A stretch of 18,769 nucleotides of DNA from an uncultured Oscillospiraceae bacterium (GCA_902478455.1 CABSLJ010000025.1:1-18769), one strand, 5' to 3'; numbered from the stretch's first letter, positions 1 to 7,391 are shown. Translations and numbers: made by a program. The notes: generated from the letters alone by a model not told the origin.

Positions 1-1827
1 CAGAAATATCTGCAGGACCCCATCGTCACCCTGCGCGGCGGGCGGTTCGTTGTCCCCGTCAAGGCCGAATTCCGCGGCGAGGTGCCCGGCCTGGTGCACG
101 ACACCTCCTCAAGCGGCGCGACCGTCTTCATCGAGCCGATGGGGGTGGTCGAGGCCAACAACGACATCAAGGTCCTCCGCTCCAAGGAGGAGGCCGAAAT
201 CGAGCGCGTCCTAATGGCTCTGTCCGCCGAGACGGGCGAATTTGCCGACGCGATGATTGAGGGCTACGAGGCGGCGGTGGAGCTGAATGTGCTCTTCGCC
301 AAGGCGCGGCTGGGCTACCGGATGAAGGCGGCGGTCCCTGTCCTCAACGCAGAGGGGAGAATCCGGCTGCACAAGGCCCGCCATCCGCTCATCGACCCGC
401 AAAAGGTGGTCGCGACCAACATCGAACTCGGCTGCGGGTTCGACACGTTGGTCATCACCGGCCCCAACACCGGCGGCAAGACGGTCTCCCTCAAAACGCT
501 GGGGCTTTTGACCCTCATGGCTCAGTGCGGGCTGATGGTCCCGGCGGGGGACCACAGCGAGCTTTCGGTCTTTGACCAGGTGCTGGCCGACATCGGCGAC
601 GAGCAGAGCATCGAGCAGTCGCTTTCCACCTTTTCCTCCCATATGACCAACATCATAGAAATCCTGGCGATCTCCGACGACCGCAGCCTCGTTCTGCTCG
701 ACGAGCTGGGCGCGGGCACCGACCCGGTCGAGGGCGCGGCGCTCGCCATGGCCATTCTGGAGGCGCTGCGCCTGCGGGGGGCGCGCGTCGCCGCGACCAC
801 CCACTATGCCGAGCTCAAGGAGTACGCCCTCAAGACGGCCGGCGTGGAAAACGCCTGCTGCGAGTTTGACGTCGCCACCCTGCGGCCGACCTACCGGCTG
901 CTCATCGGCGTGCCGGGGCGCTCCAACGCCTTCGCCATTTCCGAACGGCTGGGCATGGAGCGCGGCATCGTCGAGCGGGCGAAGGAACTGGTTTCGGCCG
1001 AAAACGCCCGGTTTGAGGATGTGGTGCAGTCGCTCGAGGAGAGCCGCCAAAAACTCGAGGCCGAGCGCGAGGAGACCCGGAAGCTCCGGGAGGAAACCGA
1101 ACGCCTTCGCAGGGAGACGCAGGAGCGCAGCGAGAAGCAGCAGCGCGACAGTGAGGCGCAGCTCGAACAGGCGCGCACCGAGGCGAGAAATCTCGTGGCC
1201 CGTGCGCGCGCCCAGGCCGACGCGCTGCTCGACGAGCTCGATTCCCTCCGGAAACAGAAAAAGGAGCTTTCCCCCGAGGAAAAGGCCAGGCTGCGCGCAG
1301 GCATCCGCTCAATGGAGAATGCCGCCGACCCGGTGCGGGAAAAACAGGGCGGGGATTACGTCCTGCCCCGGCCGCTCAAGGCGGGCGACCCGGTGCTCAT
1401 CTTTGATATCGACAAGAAAGGCACAGTGCTTGAGCCGACAGACGCCTCGGGCAATGTGCTTGTGCAGGCGGGCATCATCAAGACCCGCGTTCCCCAGAGC
1501 AACCTGCGCCTTTTAAAGGAATCGCAGGTCAAAAAGCCGCAGCGCTCGGTGACCCGCAATGTAAAGGGCGCGCTTTCCGCCCCGGTGACGCGCGAACTCG
1601 ATTTACGCGGGCAGACCACGGTGGAGGCCCTCATGGAGCTCGACCGGTTCATCGATTCGGCCCAGCTTTCGGGCGTGGGGATGCTGACCGTCATCCACGG
1701 CAAGGGGACGGGCGCGCTGCGCGCCGCCGTGCATCAGCACCTGAAAAAGCACCCCTCTGTGCGCTCCTACCGTCTGGGCGTGTACGGCGAGGGCGAGGCG
1801 GGCGTCACAATTGTGGAGCTGAAGTAG
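1..1827 (+). CDS. mutS2: Endonuclease MutS2 (5'-truncated by window edge)
   Basis: The frame is open from base 1, so the start lies outside the window. 608 residues are visible; family members run to about 780, so roughly 170-180 N-terminal residues are missing. The visible part holds the MutS-type ATPase: Walker A GPNTGGKT at bases 460-483 and a Walker B LLDELGAGTDP near 690-726. A long charged coiled coil (about bases 960-1330) follows, and a C-terminal Smr nuclease domain begins at LDLRGQ near 1597 and includes HGKGTGALR. That order is diagnostic of MutS2 rather than MutS1. The family acts on branched DNA and suppresses homologous recombination; in Bacillus subtilis it has also been linked to rescue of collided ribosomes. 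A GTG at base 82 could mimic a start, but upstream codons continue the family sequence (RGGRFVVPVKAEFRGEV). A weak terminator candidate follows the stop. Confidence 0.96.
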   Translation, partial: QKYLQDPIVTLRGGRFVVPVKAEFRGEVPGLVHDTSSSGATVFIEPMGVVEANNDIKVLRSKEEAEIERVLMALSAETGEFADAMIEGYEAAVELNVLFAKARLGYRMKAAVPVLNAEGRIRLHKARHPLIDPQKVVATNIELGCGFDTLVITGPNTGGKTVSLKTLGLLTLMAQCGLMVPAGDHSELSVFDQVLADIGDEQSIEQSLSTFSSHMTNIIEILAISDDRSLVLLDELGAGTDPVEGAALAMAILEALRLRGARVAATTHYAELKEYALKTAGVENACCEFDVATLRPTYRLLIGVPGRSNAFAISERLGMERGIVERAKELVSAENARFEDVVQSLEESRQKLEAEREETRKLREETERLRRETQERSEKQQRDSEAQLEQARTEARNLVARARAQADALLDELDSLRKQKKELSPEEKARLRAGIRSMENAADPVREKQGGDYVLPRPLKAGDPVLIFDIDKKGTVLEPTDASGNVLVQAGIIKTRVPQSNLRLLKESQVKKPQRSVTRNVKGALSAPVTRELDLRGQTTVEALMELDRFIDSAQLSGVGMLTVIHGKGTGALRAAVHQHLKKHPSVRSYRLGVYGEGEAGVTIVELK

Positions 1828-1876
1828 GGGAAGGCTTCCATCCTCCTGCCGCCGGAGAAACTTTTTGTCCCACCGC

Positions 1877-1905
1877 CGCGGAGGAACGGATTAGCCGCGT
1901 TTTTT
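1877..1905 (+). terminator. Candidate intrinsic terminator after mutS2
   Basis: CGCGG (1877-1881) can pair with CCGCG (1895-1899) across a 13-nt loop, followed directly by six T residues (1900-1905). The stem is only 5 bp but all G/C, and it sits 50 bases after the mutS2 stop in the gap before the next gene. Placement and U-tract support a terminator; the short stem and large loop limit confidence. Confidence 0.45.
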
Positions 1906-1969
1906 CCCGCATAGACATGGAAGAGGGCGGGGGATTTCCGCCTATTCCAGCAGATCGGAGCGAAGACCC

Positions 1970-2773
1970 ATGCAGATTGAACATGCTTCCACAAAGAAGA
2001 CGGAAGGCCGCGCCAAAACAGTCCTTTTCCGGGTGTCGGTCTGCCTGCTTTCGGTCGCGTTGGCGCTCGCCCTTGTGTCGGCAGTGTTGATCTATCTCGC
2101 TCGGCAGGACGACAACGCCGGGCGCTACAGCTTTGAGCGGGAGGTTTCCCTGAATTTTATCATGGCGGGCGTCGCGGCGGCCTGGACCGGCCAAGAGGTG
2201 GAGGTTCTGCCGGAGGATGTCAACGGACTTCTCAATCTGCTGCTTCAAGAGCAGGCGGCGCGGGGGGAAGAGGGAGAATTTGTCCTGCGCGGCGTCTGTC
2301 TGGAACCGGATGAAGCGGGGGACGCCCTCCGTTTTTACGCGCCGGTGCGGTATCAGGGGAGAGACCTCGGCGTGACCGGCCGAACAAGAATTGTTTTTGA
2401 CAGCGCCGTCCAGCGGCTGGAATTCCGCCTTTCCGACCTCAGGGTAGGGCGGCTTCCGCTGCCGACCGGCCTGGTGCTCGGCGCGGTGGACGATTTACTG
2501 CCCGAAGGGCTGCATGTGGAAGGAGACTCCCTCTTTTTGGACGCCTCCCTGCTGCGCGTGGAGCTCGGCGGCACGGCCGTTCCCTTTTCCCTGCAAAGCC
2601 TGAGGGTGGAGGATGGGGCCGTCAAGGTGCAGACGGCCGCCGTGCGCGACGAGCTCAAGGCGTTTGTTCAGGAGAAGCTCTCCGAAGCGCTCGGAGGGAG
2701 CGGTCTGGATCTGGAGGGGCTGACCGGCGGCCTGGGCGGGTTGCTGGACGGCTGGCTGCAGGGGCGGGAGTGA
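1970..2773 (+). CDS. Single-pass membrane protein, YpmS/DUF2140-like
   Basis: The product has 267 residues. A basic N-terminal tail (residues 1-16) precedes one hydrophobic segment at about 17-43, followed by an extracytoplasmic domain, so it is probably an N-in, C-out membrane-anchored protein. The middle resembles the YpmS (DUF2140) family: RFYAPVRYQGRDLGVTGRT, then a predicted beta-rich run ending in LRVGRLPLP, a phrase typical of that family. The C-terminus (about 240-262) is rich in Gly and Leu. The function of YpmS-type proteins is not established, and none is proposed. The ATG at 1970 is supported by GGAG at 1957-1960. It sits alone between mutS2 and the SRP operon, where ftsY is found in many Firmicutes. 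Family assignment rests on remembered motif resemblance only. Confidence 0.7.
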   Translation: MQIEHASTKKTEGRAKTVLFRVSVCLLSVALALALVSAVLIYLARQDDNAGRYSFEREVSLNFIMAGVAAAWTGQEVEVLPEDVNGLLNLLLQEQAARGEEGEFVLRGVCLEPDEAGDALRFYAPVRYQGRDLGVTGRTRIVFDSAVQRLEFRLSDLRVGRLPLPTGLVLGAVDDLLPEGLHVEGDSLFLDASLLRVELGGTAVPFSLQSLRVEDGAVKVQTAAVRDELKAFVQEKLSEALGGSGLDLEGLTGGLGGLLDGWLQGRE

Positions 2774-2858
2774 GATTTGAAAAGGGTTTGCACAATCTTA
2801 ACTTTGACTTTGTATGTGTTCAGCCTTATTTTGGTTGTTTCTCCAAAGATGGTGAACA

Positions 2859-2901
2859 GGGCTTTGTGGAAAGGGAAATCCCTTGACATCGAGCCCTTTT
2901 T
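2859..2901 (+). terminator. Candidate terminator overlapping the ylxM promoter
   Basis: GGGCT (2859-2863) pairs with AGCCC (2892-2896), enclosing an inner hairpin AAGGG (2871-2875)/CCCTT (2880-2884), and is followed by TTTTT (2897-2901). It would end transcripts from the gene at 1970-2773. The descending arm contains the -35 hexamer of the ylxM promoter, so the two signals share sequence. The unpaired internal loop lowers confidence. Confidence 0.45.
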
Positions 2902-2911
2902 GCTGTATAAT
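2883..2911 (+). promoter_or_regulatory. Consensus housekeeping promoter for ylxM-ffh
   Basis: TTGACA at 2883-2888 and TATAAT at 2906-2911 are separated by exactly 17 bases, a full match to the sigma-A/sigma-70 consensus. The predicted transcription start is near 2918. It lies in the gap before ylxM and should drive the SRP/ribosomal block. Confidence 0.9.
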
Positions 2912-2917
2912 CACTAA

Positions 2918-2940
2918 CTGTAAAGTGAAATGCTTTACAG
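2918..2940. promoter_or_regulatory. Perfect inverted repeat at the ylxM transcription start
   Basis: CTGTAAAG (2918-2925) and CTTTACAG (2933-2940) form a perfect 8-bp dyad with a 7-nt spacer. It begins at the predicted +1 of the consensus promoter, so the RNA would start with this stem-loop. It is not followed by a U-tract, which argues against a terminator. It could be a protein operator (YlxM itself has a helix-turn-helix) or a 5' stabilising hairpin; the sequence does not decide between these. Confidence 0.6.
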
Positions 2941-2964
2941 GATGACGAGAAGGGGGAAGCGGCT

Positions 2965-3327
2965 GTGGCCAAAAATCTGGAAATCTCCTTCCTGCTGGAT
3001 TTTTACGGGGACATGCTCACCGAAAAGCAGCGGGACGTCATCGAATACTACTACAACGAAGACCTTTCCCTTTCGGAAATCGCCGAGAATCAGGGCATTT
3101 CCCGCCAGGGCGTGCGCGACGCCATCAAGCGCTCCGAAGCGCAGCTGCTGGACATGGAAGAACGCCTGGGCCTGCTCGCCCGTTTCCGCTCCATGCGCGA
3201 CGGCCTTGAGCAGATCCGCGCGGCGGCCGAAAGCATTGAGGAATACAACAACCGCTTTGGCTTTTCCAGAGAGATTCACGACAATGTCCGCAAAATCGAG
3301 GAGATCGCCGAGCGGCTGTGCGATTGA
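2965..3327 (+). CDS. ylxM: YlxM family HTH protein, SRP-associated
   Basis: The product has 120 residues starting at GTG 2965, chosen because AGGGGG (2951-2956) is well placed and the protein begins MAKNLEISFLLDFYGDMLT, as in the YlxM family. The first half resembles sigma factor region 4: LTEKQRDVIEYYYNEDLS followed by LSEIAENQGISRQGVRDAIK, a helix-turn-helix at about residues 30-55. The C-terminal half is a charged helix. YlxM is encoded next to ffh across Firmicutes and is linked to the signal recognition particle pathway; in Streptococcus it interacts with SRP components. Here it is the first gene after the consensus promoter, with ffh 56 bases downstream. A role in autoregulation through the dyad at 2918-2940 is only inference. 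Confidence 0.9.
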   Translation: MAKNLEISFLLDFYGDMLTEKQRDVIEYYYNEDLSLSEIAENQGISRQGVRDAIKRSEAQLLDMEERLGLLARFRSMRDGLEQIRAAAESIEEYNNRFGFSREIHDNVRKIEEIAERLCD

Positions 3328-3383
3328 GATTTCTCCGAATTTGCGCCGAAAATAAACAAATCCCACAGTGAGGAGGACGATCT

Positions 3384-4739
3384 ATGGCGTTTGAAGGCCT
3401 TTCCGATAAGCTGTCCGCCGCCTTTAAGCGGCTGCGCTCCAAGGGCAAGCTCAATGAGGCGGACGTCAAGGAAGCGATGCGCGAGGTGCGTCTGGCCCTT
3501 TTGGAGGCCGACGTCAACTACAAGGTCGCCAAGGATTTCACCAACAGAGTCACCGAACGCGCGGTCGGCTCGGCCGTCATGGAGAGCCTGACCCCGGCGC
3601 AGATGGTGATTAAGATTGTCAACGAGGAACTCACGGCGCTCATGGGCGGCGCCCAGGCGCGCCTGCAGTCGCCTTCCAAGCCGCCGGCCGTCGTCATGCT
3701 GTGCGGTCTGCAGGGTTCGGGTAAAACCACCCATGCGGGCAAGCTTGCGCTGATGCTCCAAAAGCAGGGCCACCGGCCGCTGCTCGTCGCGTGCGACATC
3801 TACCGCCCCGCCGCCATCACCCAGCTGCAGGTTGTCGGTTCCAAGGCGGGGGTGCCCGTTTTCGAGATGGGGACTCAGGACCCGGTCAAGACAGCCAGGG
3901 CGGCCGTCAGCCATGCGAAGGACCACGGCAACGATTTTGTCCTGCTGGACACGGCCGGACGCCTGCACATTGACGAGGAGCTCATGGACGAGCTGCGCCG
4001 GGTCAAGGCGGCGGTCGAACCGACCGATATTCTCCTGGTCGTCGACGCCATGACCGGTCAGGACGCCGTCACCGTCGCCGATACGTTCAACAAGGAACTG
4101 GGCGTGGATGGCGTCATCCTCACCAAACTCGACGGCGACACCCGCGGCGGCGCGGCCATCTCCGTGCGCGCGGTCACGGGCAAGCCGATCAAATTCGCCG
4201 GCGTGGGCGAAAAGCTCGAGGACATCGAGGCCTTTCACCCCGACCGAATGGCCTCCCGCATCCTCGGGATGGGGGATGTCCTGAGTCTCATTGAGGACGT
4301 GGAATCCAAGCTCGACCAGAAAAAGGCCGAGCAGATGGCCCAGAAGCTCTCCTCCAACCGGTTCGACCTCAACGACCTGCTCGACCAGTTCCAGCAGGTC
4401 AAGCAGATGGGACCGCTGAAATCGGTGCTTTCCAAGCTGCCGGGCATGGAGAAAAAGCTGCAGAACGTCGATGTCGACGACCGTCAGATGGACCGCACCT
4501 GTGCGATCATTCTCTCCATGACGCCGGCCGAACGCAAAAAGCCCGAGCTGATCAACCCCTCCCGCAAGCGCCGCATCGCCGCGGGCAGCGGCATGAAGGT
4601 GGAGGACGTCAACCGCCTGCTCAAGCAGTTTGAACAGATGCAGAAAATGATGAAGCAGTTCGGCGGCAAGGGCAAAAAGCGCCGCGGCGGCTTCCCCGGC
4701 ATGGGGATGGGCGGCATGGGCGGCGGCTTCCCCTTTTAA
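3384..4739 (+). CDS. ffh: Signal recognition particle protein Ffh
   Basis: This 451-residue GTPase binds SRP RNA and the signal sequences of nascent membrane proteins and docks with FtsY. It has an N-terminal helical N domain (1-95), then the G domain with G1 GLQGSGKTT at residues 108-116, DTAGR from 189 and TKLDGD at 247-252. The M domain (from about 300) is methionine-rich and ends in a Gly/Met tail (GMGMGGMGGGFPF), typical of SRP54/Ffh. Length is normal for the family. The ATG at 3384 has AGGAGG at 3371-3376. The gene is co-transcribed with ylxM by position and is followed 84 bases later by rpsP. The SRP RNA gene and ftsY are not in the window. Confidence 0.98.
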   Translation: MAFEGLSDKLSAAFKRLRSKGKLNEADVKEAMREVRLALLEADVNYKVAKDFTNRVTERAVGSAVMESLTPAQMVIKIVNEELTALMGGAQARLQSPSKPPAVVMLCGLQGSGKTTHAGKLALMLQKQGHRPLLVACDIYRPAAITQLQVVGSKAGVPVFEMGTQDPVKTARAAVSHAKDHGNDFVLLDTAGRLHIDEELMDELRRVKAAVEPTDILLVVDAMTGQDAVTVADTFNKELGVDGVILTKLDGDTRGGAAISVRAVTGKPIKFAGVGEKLEDIEAFHPDRMASRILGMGDVLSLIEDVESKLDQKKAEQMAQKLSSNRFDLNDLLDQFQQVKQMGPLKSVLSKLPGMEKKLQNVDVDDRQMDRTCAIILSMTPAERKKPELINPSRKRRIAAGSGMKVEDVNRLLKQFEQMQKMMKQFGGKGKKRRGGFPGMGMGGMGGGFPF

Positions 4740-4823
4740 GAGGGCCGCGGATCCGAGTGAATTCATCCAAAGGGATTATTCCTTCTGGTGAAGATAGAGC
4801 ATGATGTTTTGGAGGTGAACCAA

Positions 4824-5066
4824 ATGGCAGTGAAGATCAGACTGCGCCGCATGGGCGCAAAGAAGGCCCCCTTCTACCGCATCGTCGTCGCCGATTCGCG
4901 CTATCCCCGCGATGGCCGCTTTATTGAGGAAATCGGTTACTACGATCCGATGAAGGAGCCGTCTGTCGTCAAGGTGGACGAAGAAAAGGCGAAGAAGTGG
5001 ATTTCCAACGGCGCTCAGCCCACGGACACGGTCAAGGTCCTGTTGAAGAAGAACGGCGTTCTCTGA
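4824..5066 (+). CDS. rpsP: 30S ribosomal protein S16
   Basis: The product is 80 residues beginning [20 protein letters not shown], the near-invariant start of bacterial S16, and containing [19 protein letters not shown]16 binds 16S rRNA early in assembly of the small subunit. The frame is open to a GTG at 4788, but the ATG at 4824 is correct: it has GGAGGTG at 4811-4817 and matches the family N-terminus. Its position after ffh is the usual Firmicutes order. A GC-rich hairpin lies downstream, before khpA. Confidence 0.97.
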   Translation: MAVKIRLRRMGAKKAPFYRIVVADSRYPRDGRFIEEIGYYDPMKEPSVVKVDEEKAKKWISNGAQPTDTVKVLLKKNGVL

Positions 5067-5124
5067 AAAATCCATCACAAGGCTCCGGCGCCGCGGGCGG
5101 CGGGCGGCTTTGCCCTCCCGCTTC

Positions 5125-5149
5125 GCGGTCCGGAGACCGCACGCTTTTT
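5125..5149 (+). terminator. Candidate terminator/attenuator after rpsP
   Basis: GCGGTC (5125-5130) and GACCGC (5135-5140) form a 6-bp stem with a CGGA loop; TTTTT follows at 5145-5149 after a 4-base gap. The preceding 30 bases are also very GC-rich and can pair with themselves. The offset U-tract suggests a weak or partial terminator inside the operon. Confidence 0.4.
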
Positions 5150-5249
5150 CCCAAAATCAAGTCAAGAAGTATTGTCAAAAGGAGGGACGTGAGCGGGATT
5201 TTTTCTTGCCGGGTGTATTCACAGGCGGGAAAGCCTGCTCCTTCTAACG

Positions 5250-5483
5250 ATGAAAGAACTGTTGATTCATATTGCTCAAGGTCTGGTGGAGGATCCCAGC
5301 GCCGTCACCGTTGATGTGGACGAGCCCGCCGAGGACGGCACGGTCGTCTATCATCTGCATGTCGCCGAGGGCGACATGGGCCGCGTCATCGGCAAGCAGG
5401 GCCGCATTGCAAAGGCCATCCGCGTTGTCATGCGCGCCGCCGCGACCCGTCAGGATTCCAAGGTCTCGGTGGAGATCGACTAA
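5250..5483 (+). CDS. khpA: KH-domain RNA-binding protein KhpA
   Basis: The product is 77 residues, a stand-alone KH domain. The GxxG loop is GKQG at residues 48-51, within GRVIGKQGRIAKAIRVV, and the opening MKELLIHIAQGLVEDP matches the KhpA/YlqC family. In streptococci and other Firmicutes KhpA pairs with KhpB (Jag/EloR), binds RNA and affects cell elongation and division. The ATG at 5250 matches family starts but has no recognisable SD directly upstream; the nearest strong one (AAGGAGGG, 5179-5186) is about 65 bases away and can pair with CTCCTT at 5238-5243. ylqD, present next to this gene in B. subtilis, is absent. Two terminator hairpins follow. Confidence 0.95.
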   Translation: MKELLIHIAQGLVEDPSAVTVDVDEPAEDGTVVYHLHVAEGDMGRVIGKQGRIAKAIRVVMRAAATRQDSKVSVEID

Positions 5484-5495
5484 TCCCTGAGCCCC

Positions 5496-5517
5496 GGAGG
5501 CGGACCGCCTCCTTTTT
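5496..5517 (+). terminator. Intrinsic terminator after khpA
   Basis: GGAGGC (5496-5501) pairs with GCCTCC (5507-5512) around a GGACC loop, directly followed by TTTTT (5513-5517). It lies 13 bases after the khpA stop and is the first of two consecutive terminators. Confidence 0.8.
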
Positions 5518-5533
5518 CGATTGGACATCACTG

Positions 5534-5563
5534 GCCGCAACCGCCCATCCGGTTGCGGCTTTT
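5534..5563 (+). terminator. Second, strong terminator before rimM
   Basis: GCCGCAACCG (5534-5543) and CGGTTGCGGC (5550-5559) form a perfect 10-bp stem with a 6-nt loop, followed by TTTT (5560-5563). It stands 76 bases before the rimM start. No promoter-like sequence is visible between it and rimM. Confidence 0.8.
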
Positions 5564-5639
5564 CCTTGCAAAACCCTTTTGCGCGCCGCCGTTTCCGCGG
5601 CCGGCGGGACACCAGAACTTTTCAGCCGGAGGACAAGCC

Positions 5640-6152
5640 ATGCTCAAACAGTATCTCGAGACGGGGAAGATCGTGGGCACCCATGGGGTGCACGGAGAGC
5701 TGCGGGTGGAGCCGTGGTGCGATACCCCGGCCTTTCTCTGTAAATTCCGCACCCTGTACTGGAAAAACGGAGAGAGCGTGCGGGTGCTTTCCGCTCGTGT
5801 GCACAAGAACCTCGTGCTTTTGACGCTGGAGGGAGTCGACACGGTCGACAAGGCCGACGCTCTGCGCGGCAGGGTGCTCTACCTCGACCGCGCGGACACC
5901 AGCCTGCCCAAAGACGTCTTTTTCATTCAGGACCTGATGGGCCTTGCGGTTTCCGACGCCGACACCGGCCGCCTTTACGGCACGCTGACCGACGTGTTGG
6001 CCACGGGCGCAAACGATGTTTACGAGATCACCGCCCCCGACGGGAAGACCTATCTGATTCCCGCCATCCGGGACGTGGTGATCGAAACCGACCTTGCGGA
6101 CGGAAGCATGCGCATCCGTCCCATTCGGGGGATATTTGACGATGAGGATTGA
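5640..6152 (+). CDS. rimM: Ribosome maturation factor RimM
   Basis: The product is 170 residues beginning MLKQYLETGKIVGTHGVHGE, the typical RimM opening, in which the N-terminal barrel contains GKIVGTHGVHGELRVEP. The C-terminal PRC-barrel part includes FFIQDLMGLAV and a closing run YLIPAIRDVVIETDL. RimM assists maturation of the 30S head and works on the same particle as S16, encoded just upstream. The frame is open further upstream, but ATG 5640 is preferred: GGAGGA lies at 5628-5633, and upstream codons fall inside the terminator. The stop overlaps the trmD start by 11 bases, indicating translational coupling. Confidence 0.96.
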   Translation: MLKQYLETGKIVGTHGVHGELRVEPWCDTPAFLCKFRTLYWKNGESVRVLSARVHKNLVLLTLEGVDTVDKADALRGRVLYLDRADTSLPKDVFFIQDLMGLAVSDADTGRLYGTLTDVLATGANDVYEITAPDGKTYLIPAIRDVVIETDLADGSMRIRPIRGIFDDED

Positions 6153-6924
6153 TCTTTTAACCCTGTTTCCCGACATGTGCGAAGCCGTGATGGGGGAGAG
6201 CATCATCGGCCGGGCCCGCAAAAAGGGCGCGCTGGAGGTGCACTGTCACCAGATCCGGGATTACACATATGATAAGCATAACCGTGTGGACGACGCCCCT
6301 TACGGCGGGGGCATGGGCATGCTGCTGTTGGCCGAACCCATCGCCGCCTGCTTTGAAGGGGTGTGCGCGCAGCTCGGCAAACGGCCGAGGCTTATCTATA
6401 TGTCCCCGCAGGGAAGCGTGCTGACACAGGAGAAGATCAAGGAGCTCGCGCAGTACGAGAACATCGCCATCCTGTGCGGCCATTACGAGGGCATCGACGA
6501 ACGCATCATCGATGCATTTGTGGACGAACAGATTTCCATCGGCGATTACGTGCTCACCGGCGGCGAGCTGCCCGCCCTGGTGCTGGCCGACGCCTTAAGC
6601 CGCATGGCGCCGGGCGTGCTCTCGGACGACGTCTGCTTTGAGGAGGAAAGCCACTTCAGCGGCCTGCTCGAGTATCCGCATTACACCCGCCCCGCCGTCT
6701 GGAGAGGCCGGGAGGTGCCGGAGGTGCTGCTTTCCGGCCACCACGGGAAGATCGCCGAATGGCGCAGGGAGCAGTCGATCGAACGGACGGCGAAAAACCG
6801 GCCCGATCTTTTGGAAAAGTGCGAGCTTACCGAAAAGGAACGGGAATTCGCCGCGCGCCTGCTGGAAAAGCGGCGGGAGGAAGCGCAGCCCGGTGAACAG
6901 ACGGCGCAGGACGATCTTAGATAG
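6142..6924 (+). CDS. trmD: tRNA (guanosine(37)-N1)-methyltransferase TrmD
   Basis: The product is 260 residues starting MRIDLLTLFPDMCEAV at ATG 6142, with GGGGGA at 6127-6132 as SD; longer in-frame starts lie inside rimM. TrmD uses S-adenosylmethionine to methylate G37 next to the anticodon, which prevents +1 frameshifting. The SPOUT trefoil-knot signatures are clear: LCGHYEGIDERIID near residue 110, and ISIGDYVLTGGELPALVL near 131-148. The C-terminal helical domain contains YTRPAVWRGREVPEVLLSGH. Length is slightly above the usual 240-250 because of a charged tail. It overlaps rimM by 11 bases. rplS, the usual next gene, does not follow; a 203-base gap with a new promoter does. Confidence 0.97.
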   Translation: MRIDLLTLFPDMCEAVMGESIIGRARKKGALEVHCHQIRDYTYDKHNRVDDAPYGGGMGMLLLAEPIAACFEGVCAQLGKRPRLIYMSPQGSVLTQEKIKELAQYENIAILCGHYEGIDERIIDAFVDEQISIGDYVLTGGELPALVLADALSRMAPGVLSDDVCFEEESHFSGLLEYPHYTRPAVWRGREVPEVLLSGHHGKIAEWRREQSIERTAKNRPDLLEKCELTEKEREFAARLLEKRREEAQPGEQTAQDDLR

Positions 6925-7017
6925 TACAAAAGTTTTCAACAATCGCGTCAAGGTGCACAAGGAAGTCCGGCGTAAATCCGGCCGAATCGTAAATCAAGCC
7001 AAAAATGCTCGATGTGG

Positions 7018-7045
7018 TTGACGGCAAAACAATTTGTGATATAAT
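7018..7045 (+). promoter_or_regulatory. Promoter of the HPr gene
   Basis: TTGACG (7018-7023) and TATAAT (7040-7045) are 16 bases apart, and a TG at 7037-7038 gives an extended -10. The surrounding 100 bases are markedly AT-rich compared with the genes. The predicted start is near 7052, leaving a leader of about 75 bases before the ATG at 7128. Confidence 0.8.
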
Positions 7046-7127
7046 AATACTAATTTATTGTCTCTATTGTAGGGTTTAACGAACGTAAGATATTCGATCA
7101 AATTCTAATGGCAGGAGAGGGATTACT

Positions 7128-7391
7128 ATGTTTGTAAAAGATGTTATGGTTCAGAATCAGGTAGGTCTGCATGCGCGTCCCGCCACGTTCTTCATCCAGA
7201 AGGCCAATGAATTCAAGTCTTCCATCTGGGTGGAGAAGGAGGAGAGAAGGGTCAACGCTAAGAGCCTTCTGGGCGTTCTGTCCTTGGGCATCGTCGGCGG
7301 AACCACCATCCGCATCATTGCCGACGGCGCGGACGAAGAGACGGCTGTGGAAAGCCTCGTCAAGCTGGTGCAGTCGGGCTTTGCCGAGTAA
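7128..7391 (+). CDS. HPr family phosphocarrier protein
   Basis: The product is 87 residues, the usual HPr length. GLHARPA places the phosphorylatable histidine at His15, the position phosphorylated by enzyme I. NAKSLLGVLSLG places a serine at Ser46, the regulatory site used by HPr kinase in Firmicutes. Both sites are present, so it looks like a true HPr rather than Crh, which lacks His15. HPr relays phosphate to PTS sugar transporters and, when Ser46 is phosphorylated, acts with CcpA in carbon catabolite repression. AGGAG at 7113-7117 precedes the ATG. No ptsI or other PTS gene is nearby. It has its own promoter and a strong terminator follows, so it is probably monocistronic. ptsH is a possible name but is not assigned without the genome-wide set. 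Confidence 0.94.
   Translation: MFVKDVMVQNQVGLHARPATFFIQKANEFKSSIWVEKEERRVNAKSLLGVLSLGIVGGTTIRIIADGADEETAVESLVKLVQSGFAE

Noticed and set aside
3276..4766. Long minus-strand open frame opposite ffh
   Set aside because: It mirrors ffh in a GC-rich region where stop codons are rare. The product is Leu/His/Gly-rich without recognisable domains, and no promoter is apparent on that strand.
5189..5314. Short frame from GTG 5189 behind a GGAGGG
   Set aside because: The SD spacing is too short, the 41-residue product is not family-like and it overlaps khpA in another frame. The SD-like site is better explained as part of the leader structure.
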